41,385 nucleotides of DNA from Thermoplasmatales archaeon UBA509 (GCA_002498845.1 DAJC01000021.1:1315-42699); one strand, 5' to 3'; counted from the stretch's first letter, positions 16,558-24,994 are shown. Numbers and translations: made by a program. The notes: generated by a model from the letters alone, not told the origin.

Positions 16558-16920
16558 GTGAGAGAATTGAGGATTCTCTGTGACAAATGTGGGGGTTCAG
16601 GCTGGATCAGGGACGAAAATGGCGTTCTTGATGTCTGCAATAATTGCTGGGGACTGGGCTATGTGGAAACCTCATCTGAAAACGGGCTGGATGCTCAGCT
16701 GCATGTAGCCATGAGCAGGAATTCCATAATCTCAATACTGGCCGGAATGGGAATATACTATGCAATCGTATTTTTCCTCACAAGGAATCTCAAGCTTAAT
16801 TTCATCTACACCTTTCTGCTCATATTCTTCGGCTACTATGCTGGGATCATAGCTAACGGCATATACCTGCACCTTCATGAGAGACATCTCAGGAGCGAAA
16901 AACACTCCCGATCCTCTTAG
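16558..16920 (+). CDS. Membrane protein with DnaJ-type zinc finger
   Basis: A 120-residue protein with two modules. Residues 8-34 carry CDKCGGSGW and CNNCWGLGY (C8, C11, C27, C30), the CxxCxGxG pair found in the zinc-binding region of DnaJ. Residues about 54-74 and 80-102 are two hydrophobic helices (ISILAGMGIYYAIVFFL, FIYTFLLIFFGYYAGIIA), followed by a short basic tail. The zinc module would lie in the cytoplasm. There is no J domain. It may be a membrane-tethered chaperone-like or scaffold protein (inference). The next gene, thpR, follows in the same direction 25 bases later. Confidence 0.78.
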   Translation: MRELRILCDKCGGSGWIRDENGVLDVCNNCWGLGYVETSSENGLDAQLHVAMSRNSIISILAGMGIYYAIVFFLTRNLKLNFIYTFLLIFFGYYAGIIANGIYLHLHERHLRSEKHSRSS

Positions 16921-16945
16921 GAACGGGGAGGATGTGAATGACCTC

Positions 16946-17467
16946 ATGAGAGTTTTTGTTGGTTCAAAGATAACCAGATTTGATGGTCTTGGGGAACTTT
17001 TCCAGGATATCAGGCGCATCCCCGTATCAAAACCCGTGAATACTCCTGACCTCCACCTCACCTTTGTTTTTCTTGGGGAGGTTGACGCCGCCTCTGTTGA
17101 TCGCATTTCAAGCCGGATCCGTTCGCTGGAACTTCGCCGTTTCACCGTTAAGATCAGAGGCCTTTCGGCTTTCCCGTCTCCCGCATCTGCAGGAGTTCTT
17201 TACCTAAACCTTGAAGATTCCGCTGAAATCAGATACAATCATATGGTACTGGATTCCGCCCTTACCGGTTTCACCCGTGAAAGCAGGAAATTTGTTCCAC
17301 ACATAACAATTTCAAGGTTCCGTGACCCTGTCAACGTACAGGATCTTGAGAAAAAATATGCGAGCATTCAGTGGATAGAGGAAATCAGAAGTATTTTTCT
17401 TTATAGAAGCGTACTCAGGCCCGAAGGCCCGGTATACGATCCCCTGGAAGAATTTCAGTTGAAATAG
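16946..17467 (+). CDS. thpR: RNA 2',3'-cyclic phosphodiesterase (2'-5' RNA ligase family)
   Basis: A 173-residue 2H-phosphoesterase. The two catalytic HxTx motifs are present: HLTF (H37) and HITI (H119), with the family start MRVFVGSKI and the linking FLGEV and SPASAGVLYL segments. ThpR-like enzymes open RNA 2',3'-cyclic phosphates and can join 2'-5' RNA ends in vitro. The open frame extends upstream to 16877, but family proteins begin at MRVFVG, so ATG 16946 is used; a GGGGAGG stretch (16925-16931) lies about 14 bases upstream. It overlaps the convergent gene at 17455 by 13 bases. Confidence 0.92.
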   Translation: MRVFVGSKITRFDGLGELFQDIRRIPVSKPVNTPDLHLTFVFLGEVDAASVDRISSRIRSLELRRFTVKIRGLSAFPSPASAGVLYLNLEDSAEIRYNHMVLDSALTGFTRESRKFVPHITISRFRDPVNVQDLEKKYASIQWIEEIRSIFLYRSVLRPEGPVYDPLEEFQLK

Positions 17468-17790
17468 GTGGTTTTGTCAGAGTCGTCAGTTTTCTTACCG
17501 GCCGTGAGCAATTCCTCGTCGCCAAATTCTATTGCAATAAGTCCTGAAACCGGTATGAGCCTGAGTACATTCTTCCCATTTTCAGCCTCGATCCTGAAAC
17601 ATACAGCGCCCTCTTCTCCAAGCAGCGTGTAGCCAACAAATTCACCCATTGTCTCCATGGGTTCATCCTTTCCGCTATTTGAAATGACCCTGTACTTGCC
17701 TCCCTTTTTAATTTCTATCATATCCATATTCATCAACAACTCTGCAATCCGGGAAAGATTTGTTTTCGCCACGTTCCCCTCGCCGCGCAA
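17455..17790 (-). CDS. Conserved hypothetical protein, predicted small beta-barrel
   Basis: A 111-residue protein with no name that I recognise. A short N-terminal helix (LSRIAELLMNMDMIEIKKGG) is followed by a run of predicted strands (KYRVISN, GEFVGYTLLGEEGAVCFRIE, NVLRLIPVSGLIAIEFGDE), as in small barrel domains of the Sm or OB type. The tail is charged. The frame opens with a TTG at 17790; a GTG at 17772, just after GAGGGG, gives a start six codons shorter and may be the real one. It lies downstream of the winged-helix gene on the same strand. Confidence 0.65.
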   Translation of the reverse strand: MRGEGNVAKTNLSRIAELLMNMDMIEIKKGGKYRVISNSGKDEPMETMGEFVGYTLLGEEGAVCFRIEAENGKNVLRLIPVSGLIAIEFGDEELLTAGKKTDDSDKTTYFN

Positions 17791-17811
17791 TTTAGCACTC
17801 AGTAAAAAACT

Positions 17812-18264
17812 TTATGTTTTGCCGCGGCCGGTTTCCGCTCTGGAGAGGCGCCAGATGTGTTCCACCGTTTTCCTGTAATTTTCCAGTGCCATCTTAACGT
17901 TGACCTCGACCCAGTTCCACGCCTTCATGATGTCCCCGGATCGCATCCTGTACTTCTTTGTCTTGCCTTCCTGTATCTCCTCAAGTATGTCCATGGACTT
18001 GAGCTTGTTCAGATGCCTGTAAAGAGTTGTGCGGCTTGTCTTGAGGTACGTGAGAAGGTCCTCGCCTGTCCAGTATCTCTCAGGATTCATCAGGAAACAT
18101 TCCTTGAAAAGCCTGAAATATGCAGACTGAGAAATAGCCTGGAAATCCGTGCCCGGATTCAGCCGGGGTATGTAACCGATATCCGACAGGAAATACGCTA
18201 TGTTCTTGTCTATATTCTCATCCATAACCCTGGTTGGAGTTGATACCACTGTCATCTTGAACAT
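17812..18264 (-). CDS. Winged-helix transcriptional regulator
   Basis: A 150-residue putative DNA-binding protein. The centre (about residues 65-115) is a winged helix: YWTGEDLLTYLKTSRTTLYR as helices 2 and 3, then HLNKLKSMDILEEIQEGKTK with the wing reading KKYRM. An N-terminal segment (NIAYFLSDIGYIPRLNP) and a C-terminal helix (VEVNVKMALENYRKTVEHIW) may form a dimer interface. The frame extends upstream to 18345 with unlikely hydrophobic sequence; ATG 18264, downstream of a TATAAATTTATTAG box (18303-18290), is preferred, with ATG 18255 as an alternative. Target unknown; the marC-like gene lies upstream on the same strand. Confidence 0.75.
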   Translation of the reverse strand: MFKMTVVSTPTRVMDENIDKNIAYFLSDIGYIPRLNPGTDFQAISQSAYFRLFKECFLMNPERYWTGEDLLTYLKTSRTTLYRHLNKLKSMDILEEIQEGKTKKYRMRSGDIMKAWNWVEVNVKMALENYRKTVEHIWRLSRAETGRGKT

Positions 18265-18351
18265 TTTAACAAAGGGCCAAATGTTTTGAACTAATAAATT
18301 TATAGCTGGGATCAACCATGATGGGATCCACAAGCCTGGCCTCATTGAAAT

Positions 18352-18999
18352 TCAAAGCGTATGTATTATGGTGAACAGCCCGCTTGTGATGAATTCTATT
18401 GCTATTGATGCCAGCAGAAGACCCATTATCCTGGAAATAATGAGAGCCCCGGTTTTTCCCAGGCGGTTGAAAAGCGGATTTGACAGCCTGAGAACTATGT
18501 ACGATATCAACAGCACGGTGATGACCGCAAGTATAACGGCTATCCTTTCGGATATGAAATACTGTGGGGAGTTGAAATATATCATTGCCGTGGTTATTGT
18601 TCCTGGGCCAGCCAGGAGCGGAGTGCCTATTGGGACAATTCCCACAGCCTCTCTGTCAATGCTTTCCTGAGTTTCCTGGGGGGTCAGTTTGGTGTTTGAT
18701 ACTTTTCCCTGGAGCATGTCGAATGCAACTTTAAAGAGGAGAATACCTCCTGCGACCTTAAAGTCAGAGATATCTATGCCAAGAACCAGGAATATGTAAA
18801 TTCCCAAAAACATGAAGCCAAGAATCATGCCGGAGGCCACCATGATGCTCTTGAATATGACCCTCTTCTTTTCACTGGCGGTATATCCATCGGTGAGAAC
18901 CATGAGTGTTGGTACAGCACCTATGGGGTTCAGGATTGCGAATACTGTAGCCACAATTGACAGGTAGAATACTATGAGGTTCAGCAATAGAAGCGTCAT
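18352..18999 (-). CDS. MarC-family integral membrane protein
   Basis: A 215-residue membrane protein with six hydrophobic helices. The opening IVFYLSIVATVFAILNPIGA followed by VPTLMVLT, the VAGGILLFKVAFDMLQGK segment, and AVGIVPIGTPLLAGPGTITT are signatures of the MarC (UPF0056) family. The family's role is not firmly known; the bacterial protein was once linked to multiple antibiotic resistance without lasting support. It is divergent from the PhoU-like gene, with ACATTTAACA near 19020 as a likely minus-strand promoter element. Confidence 0.92.
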   Translation of the reverse strand: MTLLLLNLIVFYLSIVATVFAILNPIGAVPTLMVLTDGYTASEKKRVIFKSIMVASGMILGFMFLGIYIFLVLGIDISDFKVAGGILLFKVAFDMLQGKVSNTKLTPQETQESIDREAVGIVPIGTPLLAGPGTITTAMIYFNSPQYFISERIAVILAVITVLLISYIVLRLSNPLFNRLGKTGALIISRIMGLLLASIAIEFITSGLFTIIHTL

Positions 19000-19058
19000 A
19001 GCAAATTCCTGTTAAATGTTTTTATCCATGCTGGTGAAAGCAGAACTATTGCATGACA

Positions 19059-19067
19059 TTATATTAA
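19059..19067 (+). promoter_or_regulatory. TATA box of the phosphate uptake pair
   Basis: TTATATTAA is centred about 28 bases before ATG 19091, supporting that start against the longer open frame beginning at 19016. Confidence 0.55.
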
Positions 19068-19090
19068 TACCTGATAAATATGGGAGCAGA

Positions 19091-19774
19091 ATGGTCAATG
19101 CCAATTTCCTGAAGAAAATCATGGTTGTGGGCGAAAGGAACCAGCTGCAGAATCTCACTCAGTATGTGGATCTGGCTGAGAAATCCTCAAAGACACTCAT
19201 TGAGATGCTCAGCATAGAGGATGGCAAGAAAGTCCAGCTGAACGCCATAATCAGGGACATTGAGAAGAAGGGAGACGATATAACAATTTCAATGAAGGAC
19301 CAGATAACCGGTGGCGCAATCAGCTCAAACCTCATGGACAATCTCATCACCCTGGTGGAGACATGCGATGACCTGCTGGACAAGTCATATTTCGTCAGCA
19401 GGGAGATTAAAAGAGTTCATGAAAACACCCACCGTTTTGATGACTGGACAAGGGATTTTCTCAGGAGAGGGTATGATGTATGCATCCGCATTCTTCAGAA
19501 CAATCTGGAGGCACTTGACCAGGTGCGCCATCTCCTTGAGGCCAAGGATTTCCAGGAAATGGGTGAGGCAAGGACCTTGATACAGAAGCTTGAGGAGAAG
19601 GTAGATGACCTGAAGGACAACCTCATAGACGAAATCTACAACTCAGCAGACAGCCTGCCATACATAATTTTTGTGCATCTCACGGAGCTGGTGCACAAAC
19701 TTGATGACATGCTTGATGACTGTGAGGACATAGGGGATCTTGTGCACACCATCAGTGTGTCAATAACAAGATAA
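19091..19774 (+). CDS. PhoU-like (DUF47) phosphate transport accessory protein
   Basis: A 227-residue all-helical protein of the DUF47/PhoU-like family. Helical bundle segments include LQNLTQYVDLAEKSSKTLIE, IIRDIEKKGDDITISM with the metal-binding E/D..KGDD pattern, VETCDDLLDKSYFVSREI, and a second repeat ending HKLDDMLDDCEDIGDLVHTI. Family members are usually encoded beside PiT phosphate transporters and are thought to regulate them. Here the PiT gene starts two bases after this stop codon, so the pair is an operon. The start at 19091 is supported by the TATA box; the frame is open further upstream. Confidence 0.92.
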   Translation: MVNANFLKKIMVVGERNQLQNLTQYVDLAEKSSKTLIEMLSIEDGKKVQLNAIIRDIEKKGDDITISMKDQITGGAISSNLMDNLITLVETCDDLLDKSYFVSREIKRVHENTHRFDDWTRDFLRRGYDVCIRILQNNLEALDQVRHLLEAKDFQEMGEARTLIQKLEEKVDDLKDNLIDEIYNSADSLPYIIFVHLTELVHKLDDMLDDCEDIGDLVHTISVSITR

Positions 19775-19775
19775 A

Positions 19776-20675
19776 ATGTTCTACTCAGTAATCATACTGG
19801 TACTTGCCACAACCCTGACAGCTCTTGTGGCGGGCAACAACATGTCCGCTGCCGTGGGTACGCTCATAGGGTCAAGGATTCTTTCCAGGATTGGCGGCTT
19901 GATGATTGGCATGGCCGGATTCAGTGCCGGGCTTCTGATCCAGGGGCACAGCCTGAGCATGACCGCATTCCGGTTGATTCCCAGGGTGCATGAGATCATT
20001 GCCTTTTCGCTGGGTATAGCCCTTGTAATATTCCTGCTTGCAGCATTTCTCAGGGTTCCCCTATCTCTGACAATGGCCCTTGTGGGCATTTCTCTTGGAC
20101 TCTCCATTCACTACGGATTTTCCGTTGATGTGCCTCTGGTCACACTCATAATTATTACATGGGTTCTGGCACCCATTATGTCCATAGCTTTCGCCTTCAT
20201 CCTCAACCGTAAGCTTGCATCTGCCCAGCCAAGGAACGTCTGGAACTTTGCCCTGTCCCTGAAAATCGCCCTAATAGTTGTGTCATTCCTCACGGCGTTC
20301 ACGCTTGGTGCAAACACACTTGGATTCATAGAGCAGGTAGCCGGCATAAGCGGCTTCAATGTTCTCTTCATGATAGTGGGAATAGTCCTGGGATCGCTGT
20401 TTCTCAGCAGAGGAATCATCAAGAGGGTTGGCCAGGAGATGTACATGATGCGTTACACCAATGCTTTCGTGTCACTTGTGATCTCGTCAGCACTGGTGGA
20501 GGGGGCAACATTCCTTGGCTTACCTCTCAGCAACACACAGACACTGACTTCCAGCGTATTTGGCAGCGGACTTTCATACAGGAACAAAGCAATGGCCTCA
20601 AAACCATTCCTCATCACAGTAGCAACATGGGTTATATCACCCCTGCTTGGGATGATCTTTGGGCTGATCATATGA
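19776..20675 (+). CDS. pit: PiT-family inorganic phosphate transporter
   Basis: A 299-residue polytopic membrane protein with about nine to ten helices. The duplicated PiT signature is visible: LVAGNNMSAAVGTLIGSRI near the N-terminus (a variant of GANDxxNAxG) and GLPLSNTQTLTSSVFGSGLS in the second half. It would import phosphate with a cation. ATG 19776 follows the PhoU-like stop with one base between, so translation is likely coupled. The family often exceeds 330 residues; this is a short archaeal form but both repeats are complete. Confidence 0.93.
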   Translation: MFYSVIILVLATTLTALVAGNNMSAAVGTLIGSRILSRIGGLMIGMAGFSAGLLIQGHSLSMTAFRLIPRVHEIIAFSLGIALVIFLLAAFLRVPLSLTMALVGISLGLSIHYGFSVDVPLVTLIIITWVLAPIMSIAFAFILNRKLASAQPRNVWNFALSLKIALIVVSFLTAFTLGANTLGFIEQVAGISGFNVLFMIVGIVLGSLFLSRGIIKRVGQEMYMMRYTNAFVSLVISSALVEGATFLGLPLSNTQTLTSSVFGSGLSYRNKAMASKPFLITVATWVISPLLGMIFGLII

Positions 20676-20692
20676 TGCGTAAGGAATTGCCT

Positions 20693-21484
20693 CTATGCTT
20701 CAGGAACAAAATCAAATATTGTCCGCCTGGAAATCTTCGCTGAATATTCCATGAAATTCCTTGCAAATTTCCTTCTGAACTCATCGCTGTCCTGGGAATA
20801 ATAGACGAAATTTCCTCTTTTCACCAGCGTCCTTGATTTCACCAGCCCTGTGATGACCGACTGCAGATCCTTCCTTATGGCTTCGCGTGAGAACCCAGAG
20901 GATCTTGAAAAAGCGAACTCCACCGATCCGGCAACAAGCCTCTGGAGTTCCACAGGGGACTTCAGCGAAAGATTTCTGGTGATCAGCAGAGCCTTCATGT
21001 ACTCAGGCATTTCGGCATTGTACAGTGGTACTGGAATAAGGGGGAGACGTTTCAAATTGTCCAGTACAGTGGTCATTCCGGTGAGGCCTGAATCCTGGTA
21101 TGCTATGCCTGAATTGCCCGGCTGAATTATTATGGCCGGGAACTTTCCTGGGTATGGGTTCCCGCCGGACTGAATCACTGCCACTGGTGCCGGGGTTTTC
21201 ACGCCCATTGACGCGAATTCATCGGTAACCTCGGAAATTATACGACCGGCCTTCGCGGATGTCTCGCGGTCACCGCTGAAAATGAGGTAATCCGGGACCC
21301 ATGTGTCCAGGGATTTGCGTCCAACTGCGGACATCCATAAGCCATTCCTCTGGAAGAATGACAGGGGTACCAGTCCGGTTGATTTCCAGTTAATGCGGAA
21401 GGCATCCACAATGAATGAGATGCCCAGAAAAGATTCGGCCTGAGACCTGAGCAGCATGTTTCTCGCCCTGATGCCTTCAGTCAT
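20693..21484 (-). CDS. Hypothetical protein, third gene of an unknown three-gene unit
   Basis: A 263-residue soluble protein with no recognised family. The N-terminal half looks alpha/beta (ESFLGISFIVDAFRINWKST, VPDYLIFSGDRETSAKAGRI), with AIIIQPGNSGIAYQD in the middle. The last 100 residues are helical and basic and could be a winged-helix-like end (REAIRKDLQSVITGLVKSRT, then LVKRGNFVYY). ATG 21484 overlaps the preceding gene's stop by eight bases and has a GGGAGGA site upstream, so it is translationally coupled to that gene; the frame is open to 21523. Confidence 0.7.
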   Translation of the reverse strand: MTEGIRARNMLLRSQAESFLGISFIVDAFRINWKSTGLVPLSFFQRNGLWMSAVGRKSLDTWVPDYLIFSGDRETSAKAGRIISEVTDEFASMGVKTPAPVAVIQSGGNPYPGKFPAIIIQPGNSGIAYQDSGLTGMTTVLDNLKRLPLIPVPLYNAEMPEYMKALLITRNLSLKSPVELQRLVAGSVEFAFSRSSGFSREAIRKDLQSVITGLVKSRTLVKRGNFVYYSQDSDEFRRKFARNFMEYSAKISRRTIFDFVPEA

Positions 21485-22298
21485 CTTTCCATCCTCCCGG
21501 AACGTCCATGACATGGAGAACATCTATGAGGGTAAGTGAAGGGTCCGGCAGAACCGCAATGCCTCCGCCGTCTTCCATGACTTCACAAACCCCGGAGCCG
21601 GTGCTTACAACAATTCCACGGTCAGATTCCCGGGTCACTGATAGCCTCTCCTGGTTTCCGGGCTTACCCCTGAATTTTGTCATGCCCACGGGCAGTGTAA
21701 TCGGCTCCTGGAGGCAGAACTCCACGTCGTTCCTCTTCTTTCCAAGGGATTCCATGATCATCTGGTACAGATCCCTCTGGACGGCGGCCTTTTCCACCAG
21801 GGCAAGAATGAGTTCCGGAGTGCCTGCGTGTGGATTTGAGATACGGATTTCCATATCCCTCCTTATTTTTATGGAAGTTTCACCCCTGCTCAGGGATATC
21901 TCAGAAAATTCAATTTCCCTGTCATCCTTGAGCAGATTCCAGAATTTTCCGGCGTGCCCGGGCTGAGATATATCCATCACTGTTCTTCCATGGTTCTCAG
22001 CCTTGAAGCCGGTCATCACGTATCCCAAGCCTTCCAGCAGTCCTGGAATTGAACGGAAGTCTTCCTGCAGGAGTATGAACCTCTGCCCCATTGCCGGAGG
22101 AAGACTAACCTCCGGGTGCCTTGACACTGAAATCCTGAAATTCTGGTCATAGGGAAGGACAAATATCTTGCCAGGGATTATATCAGAAAGTGGTACGTCC
22201 TTCATGCTGGGTAAAAATACCATACCGAAAAAGAGCACCCCGGATCTTGGGGCACCTATGTGCTGGGAAATTATTTCCAGGAACTCCTCCTTTCTCAA
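21477..22298 (-). CDS. Hypothetical protein, second gene of an unknown three-gene unit
   Basis: A protein of 273 residues that I do not recognise. It appears soluble and mostly beta-rich: GVLFFGMVFLPSMKDVPLSD, KIFVLPYDQNFRISVS, then a helical stretch (ELILALVEKAAVQRDLYQMI) and a final beta region with DGGGIAVLPDPSLTLIDVLH. The frame opens with TTG 22316, but a TATA-like box (22320-22329) is only a few bases before it; TTG 22298 lies about 27 bases from the box and is the better leaderless start. Its end overlaps the next gene, and the 22346-22774 gene lies upstream on the same strand. Confidence 0.68.
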   Translation of the reverse strand: MRKEEFLEIISQHIGAPRSGVLFFGMVFLPSMKDVPLSDIIPGKIFVLPYDQNFRISVSRHPEVSLPPAMGQRFILLQEDFRSIPGLLEGLGYVMTGFKAENHGRTVMDISQPGHAGKFWNLLKDDREIEFSEISLSRGETSIKIRRDMEIRISNPHAGTPELILALVEKAAVQRDLYQMIMESLGKKRNDVEFCLQEPITLPVGMTKFRGKPGNQERLSVTRESDRGIVVSTGSGVCEVMEDGGGIAVLPDPSLTLIDVLHVMDVPGGWKDD

Positions 22299-22345
22299 TG
22301 CTGTGATCAGCTCCAAATCGATATATTAGTTTATCTGTACGCCTT

Positions 22346-22774
22346 TCAGAGGTCACCGTTTGCCAGGAAATCTTTTATGTCGTCAGCCGTGTAAGGGCCC
22401 TCTACTGCAACCGGGAGAAGGACCGCTTCATCGTCATCGCCCTCACGGTCATCATCCTCCGAGACGTCCTCTATCTTAACCTCGAATGTTTCGGTGGCCT
22501 GATCATGTGGCTCTTTCTCATCCTCATCATCTTCCGCATATGCGTATATTTCGTCAAACCAGATGATATAGCTGTACCCGCCATAACTGAAAACCTTGTG
22601 CGTACCGGAATCCAGCGTCATGACGCTTGAGGGATTTTCAGTCAGGAGACCGTATATGTATCCAACCAGAATGGCCTCCTGGAACGTTCCCTGCCCTCCA
22701 TATTCCTCATCACCCAGGGTATGGAACTCCGACATTATTTCATAGAGCAATCTTGCGTCAAGTTTCAGTGTCAT
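22346..22774 (-). CDS. Hypothetical acidic protein, first gene of an unknown three-gene unit
   Basis: A 142-residue protein of unknown function. Residues 1-75 are a folded-looking module (LDARLLYEIMSEFHTLGDEE, EAILVGYIYGLL, YSYIIWFDEIYAYA). Residues about 78-118 are a very acidic, low-complexity linker rich in Glu and Asp (DDEDEKEPHD, SEDDDREGDDDE). A short C-terminal motif follows (VEGPYTADDIKDFL). A GGGGGAG ribosome-binding site is just before the ATG. Order and strand suggest cooperation with the two genes downstream. Confidence 0.7.
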   Translation of the reverse strand: MTLKLDARLLYEIMSEFHTLGDEEYGGQGTFQEAILVGYIYGLLTENPSSVMTLDSGTHKVFSYGGYSYIIWFDEIYAYAEDDEDEKEPHDQATETFEVKIEDVSEDDDREGDDDEAVLLPVAVEGPYTADDIKDFLANGDL

Positions 22775-22869
22775 TATCTCCCCCGTATTGCTATTATGGA
22801 ATTTAACTTTACATGGCTGTAGGCCCGTAAAGTTTATGCCACGTGGTATCGACTGCGAAAAAATATAAC

Positions 22870-22877
22870 TTAAATAT
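22870..22877 (+). promoter_or_regulatory. TATA box that decides the nreA start
   Basis: TTAAATAT is centred 23-24 bases before ATG 22897, favouring that start over the longer frame opening at 22843. Confidence 0.55.
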
Positions 22878-22896
22878 CAGTTGCCAATCTGTTCAT

Positions 22897-24147
22897 ATGC
22901 AGGTTAAGGCCACAATGAAGATACCGGCATCCCTGTGCCTCAATTGCAGGGGAGCCAGGATGTTGTGTGGCCTGACTTTCTGCCCAATTTCCGTAAAGTA
23001 CATGGTGCAGCCCAGAGTATCCAGTGTACGTGGTAATTCCATTTCCGGATCATCACCTCCAAGTGTTTTTGTTGGAAGATACGGATATCCCCGCATCAAG
23101 ATTTATCCATCAACGCCACCTGAGCACGGAGATACATCCGTTTACGAGGATACGCCATCATGGCTTGGAATGCCCATGGAGGAATTTCTCTCAATGAGGC
23201 TTTCCCTCATAAGGGGAGGGATGGACGTGAAGACAGACGACGCTGCCTCACCGGATCGGGTATTCCAGGAGATCCAGCTCATGGCACTCTCCCAGAAATC
23301 CGTGGAAGTTGACATGGTGTTTGACCGAAATCTGGTGTCCTCAGATATTGTTCTTGATGAGCATCTGCCTCCCATGGGGCCTTCCGCTCCTGTGCGAAGG
23401 ATAGAAGTTTCAGGAGCCTCACCGGGGAAGGATGTTGAGAAGGTTTACGGAGACACTGATCTGAAGGCAAACCAGGCAATGAAATATCTCTATTCAAGTG
23501 GAGTGGATGTTTCGAGAATATCAAAAATACTCAGTGTTGGTGCTGTTGGCATAGGGAAGGCCAGGAAGGTTGTTCCCACCAGGTGGTCAATCACTGCCGT
23601 TGACAAGAACCTATCTGATGATCTGGTGGAGAAGGCCAAGGATCTACCCCAGATTGACAAGTTTCTTGCCTTTGTAAGGCCGACTCCGGGCAATCTTTTC
23701 ATGGCGATTCTCACTCCTTCAAGCTGGATGTACGAATGGGGTGAATCATGGTTTCCTGGCAGCACATGGAACCAGTGGGGCGAAGATGCTTTCGTGGAAA
23801 TAGATGACGAGGGCTACAACGGGAGGAAAGACTACCCTGGCATCGGTGGGTGCTATTATTCGGCAAGGCTGGCTGTAGCTGAGAAATTCTCAGGCATGAG
23901 GAGATCAGGAGGCGCCATAACCTGGCGTGAAATATATCCCGGCTTCAACCTCCCGGTGGGCGTATGGTATGTCAGGGAGAACATGAGGGAACTCTTCAGA
24001 TCACAGCCGGTGCAGTTCGACACCCTGGATGAGGCTATTGCTTACATCTCTAAATTCATGAAGGTGGAGCCATCACGATGGACGGGCAGATCAAAGGTCG
24101 TCCCCGCCCTGAAATACAACAACCTTGACAGGTACTTCAGGATTTGA
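22897..24147 (+). CDS. nreA: Archaeal DNA repair protein NreA
   Basis: A 416-residue protein of the archaeal Nre family. It begins with the diagnostic N-terminal four-cysteine motif CLNCRGARMLCGLTFCP (C14, C17, C24, C29) and contains SVFVGRYGYPRIKIYPS, SPDRVFQEIQLMALSQKSVE, KVVPTRWSITAVDKNLSDDL and a long C-terminal domain with WGESWFPGSTWNQWGEDAFV. The extreme C-terminus NNLDRYFRI resembles a PCNA-interaction peptide, as described for NreA in other archaea, where it acts in repair of DNA damage. The radical SAM gene begins one base after its stop, so the two form an operon. Confidence 0.94.
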   Translation: MQVKATMKIPASLCLNCRGARMLCGLTFCPISVKYMVQPRVSSVRGNSISGSSPPSVFVGRYGYPRIKIYPSTPPEHGDTSVYEDTPSWLGMPMEEFLSMRLSLIRGGMDVKTDDAASPDRVFQEIQLMALSQKSVEVDMVFDRNLVSSDIVLDEHLPPMGPSAPVRRIEVSGASPGKDVEKVYGDTDLKANQAMKYLYSSGVDVSRISKILSVGAVGIGKARKVVPTRWSITAVDKNLSDDLVEKAKDLPQIDKFLAFVRPTPGNLFMAILTPSSWMYEWGESWFPGSTWNQWGEDAFVEIDDEGYNGRKDYPGIGGCYYSARLAVAEKFSGMRRSGGAITWREIYPGFNLPVGVWYVRENMRELFRSQPVQFDTLDEAIAYISKFMKVEPSRWTGRSKVVPALKYNNLDRYFRI

Positions 24148-24148
24148 C

Positions 24149-24988
24149 ATGAGAGTTGTAGAATACAGGGCCAAAACTGCCATATCCAAATCTGGAATGG
24201 CTGAGCTGGATTACGCGCTGAACCCTTATTCAGGATGCCTTCACGGCTGCAAATACTGTTATGCAGTTGACTTTACCCGCATAGCGGATGCAGCAGAGAA
24301 CTGGGGGGAAGTCGTTTACGTCAAGACCAACCTTATGGATCTCCTGAAGGCAGAGATAAAAGGCATGAAGAGGGGGATTGTTGGCATTTCAACTGTCACA
24401 GATCCGTACCAACCGGTTGAGGCAAAGTACGGCCTCAGCGGTGCTTCAGCTGATCTTCTCCTGAGATCTGGATTCAGGGTGACGGTCCAGACTAAGTCGC
24501 CACTTGTCAGGAGAGATGCAGAAATATATGCAGCACACAGGAATTCCAGCGATGTTGGGATCACCATCACAACACTTGATGACAGGAAAGCCAGGATAAT
24601 TGAGCCCCATGCCCCATCACCCAGATCCCGCGGAAATGCCCTGATGTATCTTTCAGACTCGGGTGTTAAGACATGGATATTCCTTGGGCCCATAATACGT
24701 GGATTCAATGATGAACCTGATGAGATGGGTGCCATATTTTCTCTTGCATCACGTAGCGGCTCAAGGGTGATTTTCGATACCTATGTCCCATATGTTGCAG
24801 CCACCCGCCTTATGAACTCCACTGTTCCAGGATTTGTTGCAGAGAGATCATACCACGTGGATAAGGCATGGCACCTGAACCTTGTGAAAAACATAGAATC
24901 CATGGCAGAAAGATATGGTGTCAGGTGCAACAGCCAGCAGGAAGAATGGCTGGAGGAGAAGAAATCTGACTTCGGTACACTGTTCTGA
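24149..24988 (+). CDS. Radical SAM protein of the spore photoproduct lyase-like family
   Basis: A 279-residue radical SAM enzyme of the SplB-related family (COG1533 type). The [4Fe-4S] ligands are in NPYSGCLHGCKYCYAVDF (C30, C34, C37). Downstream blocks are IVGISTVTDPYQPVEAKYGL, VTVQTKSPLVRRD, ITTLDDRKARIIEPHAPSP and a WIFLGPIIRG strand. Family members include DNA lesion lyases and poorly known enzymes. ATG 24149 is one base after the nreA stop; the frame is open from a TTG at 24125 inside nreA, which I reject because the coupled ATG fits better. Co-transcription with nreA suggests a DNA repair role (inference). Confidence 0.88.
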   Translation: MRVVEYRAKTAISKSGMAELDYALNPYSGCLHGCKYCYAVDFTRIADAAENWGEVVYVKTNLMDLLKAEIKGMKRGIVGISTVTDPYQPVEAKYGLSGASADLLLRSGFRVTVQTKSPLVRRDAEIYAAHRNSSDVGITITTLDDRKARIIEPHAPSPRSRGNALMYLSDSGVKTWIFLGPIIRGFNDEPDEMGAIFSLASRSGSRVIFDTYVPYVAATRLMNSTVPGFVAERSYHVDKAWHLNLVKNIESMAERYGVRCNSQQEEWLEEKKSDFGTLF

Positions 24989-24994
24989 TTCTTC

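Noticed and set aside
18352..18999. A TerC-type protein that would complete a tellurite-resistance set
   Set aside because: The helix pattern and motifs are those of MarC, not TerC, and it lies 8 kb from the kinase cluster.
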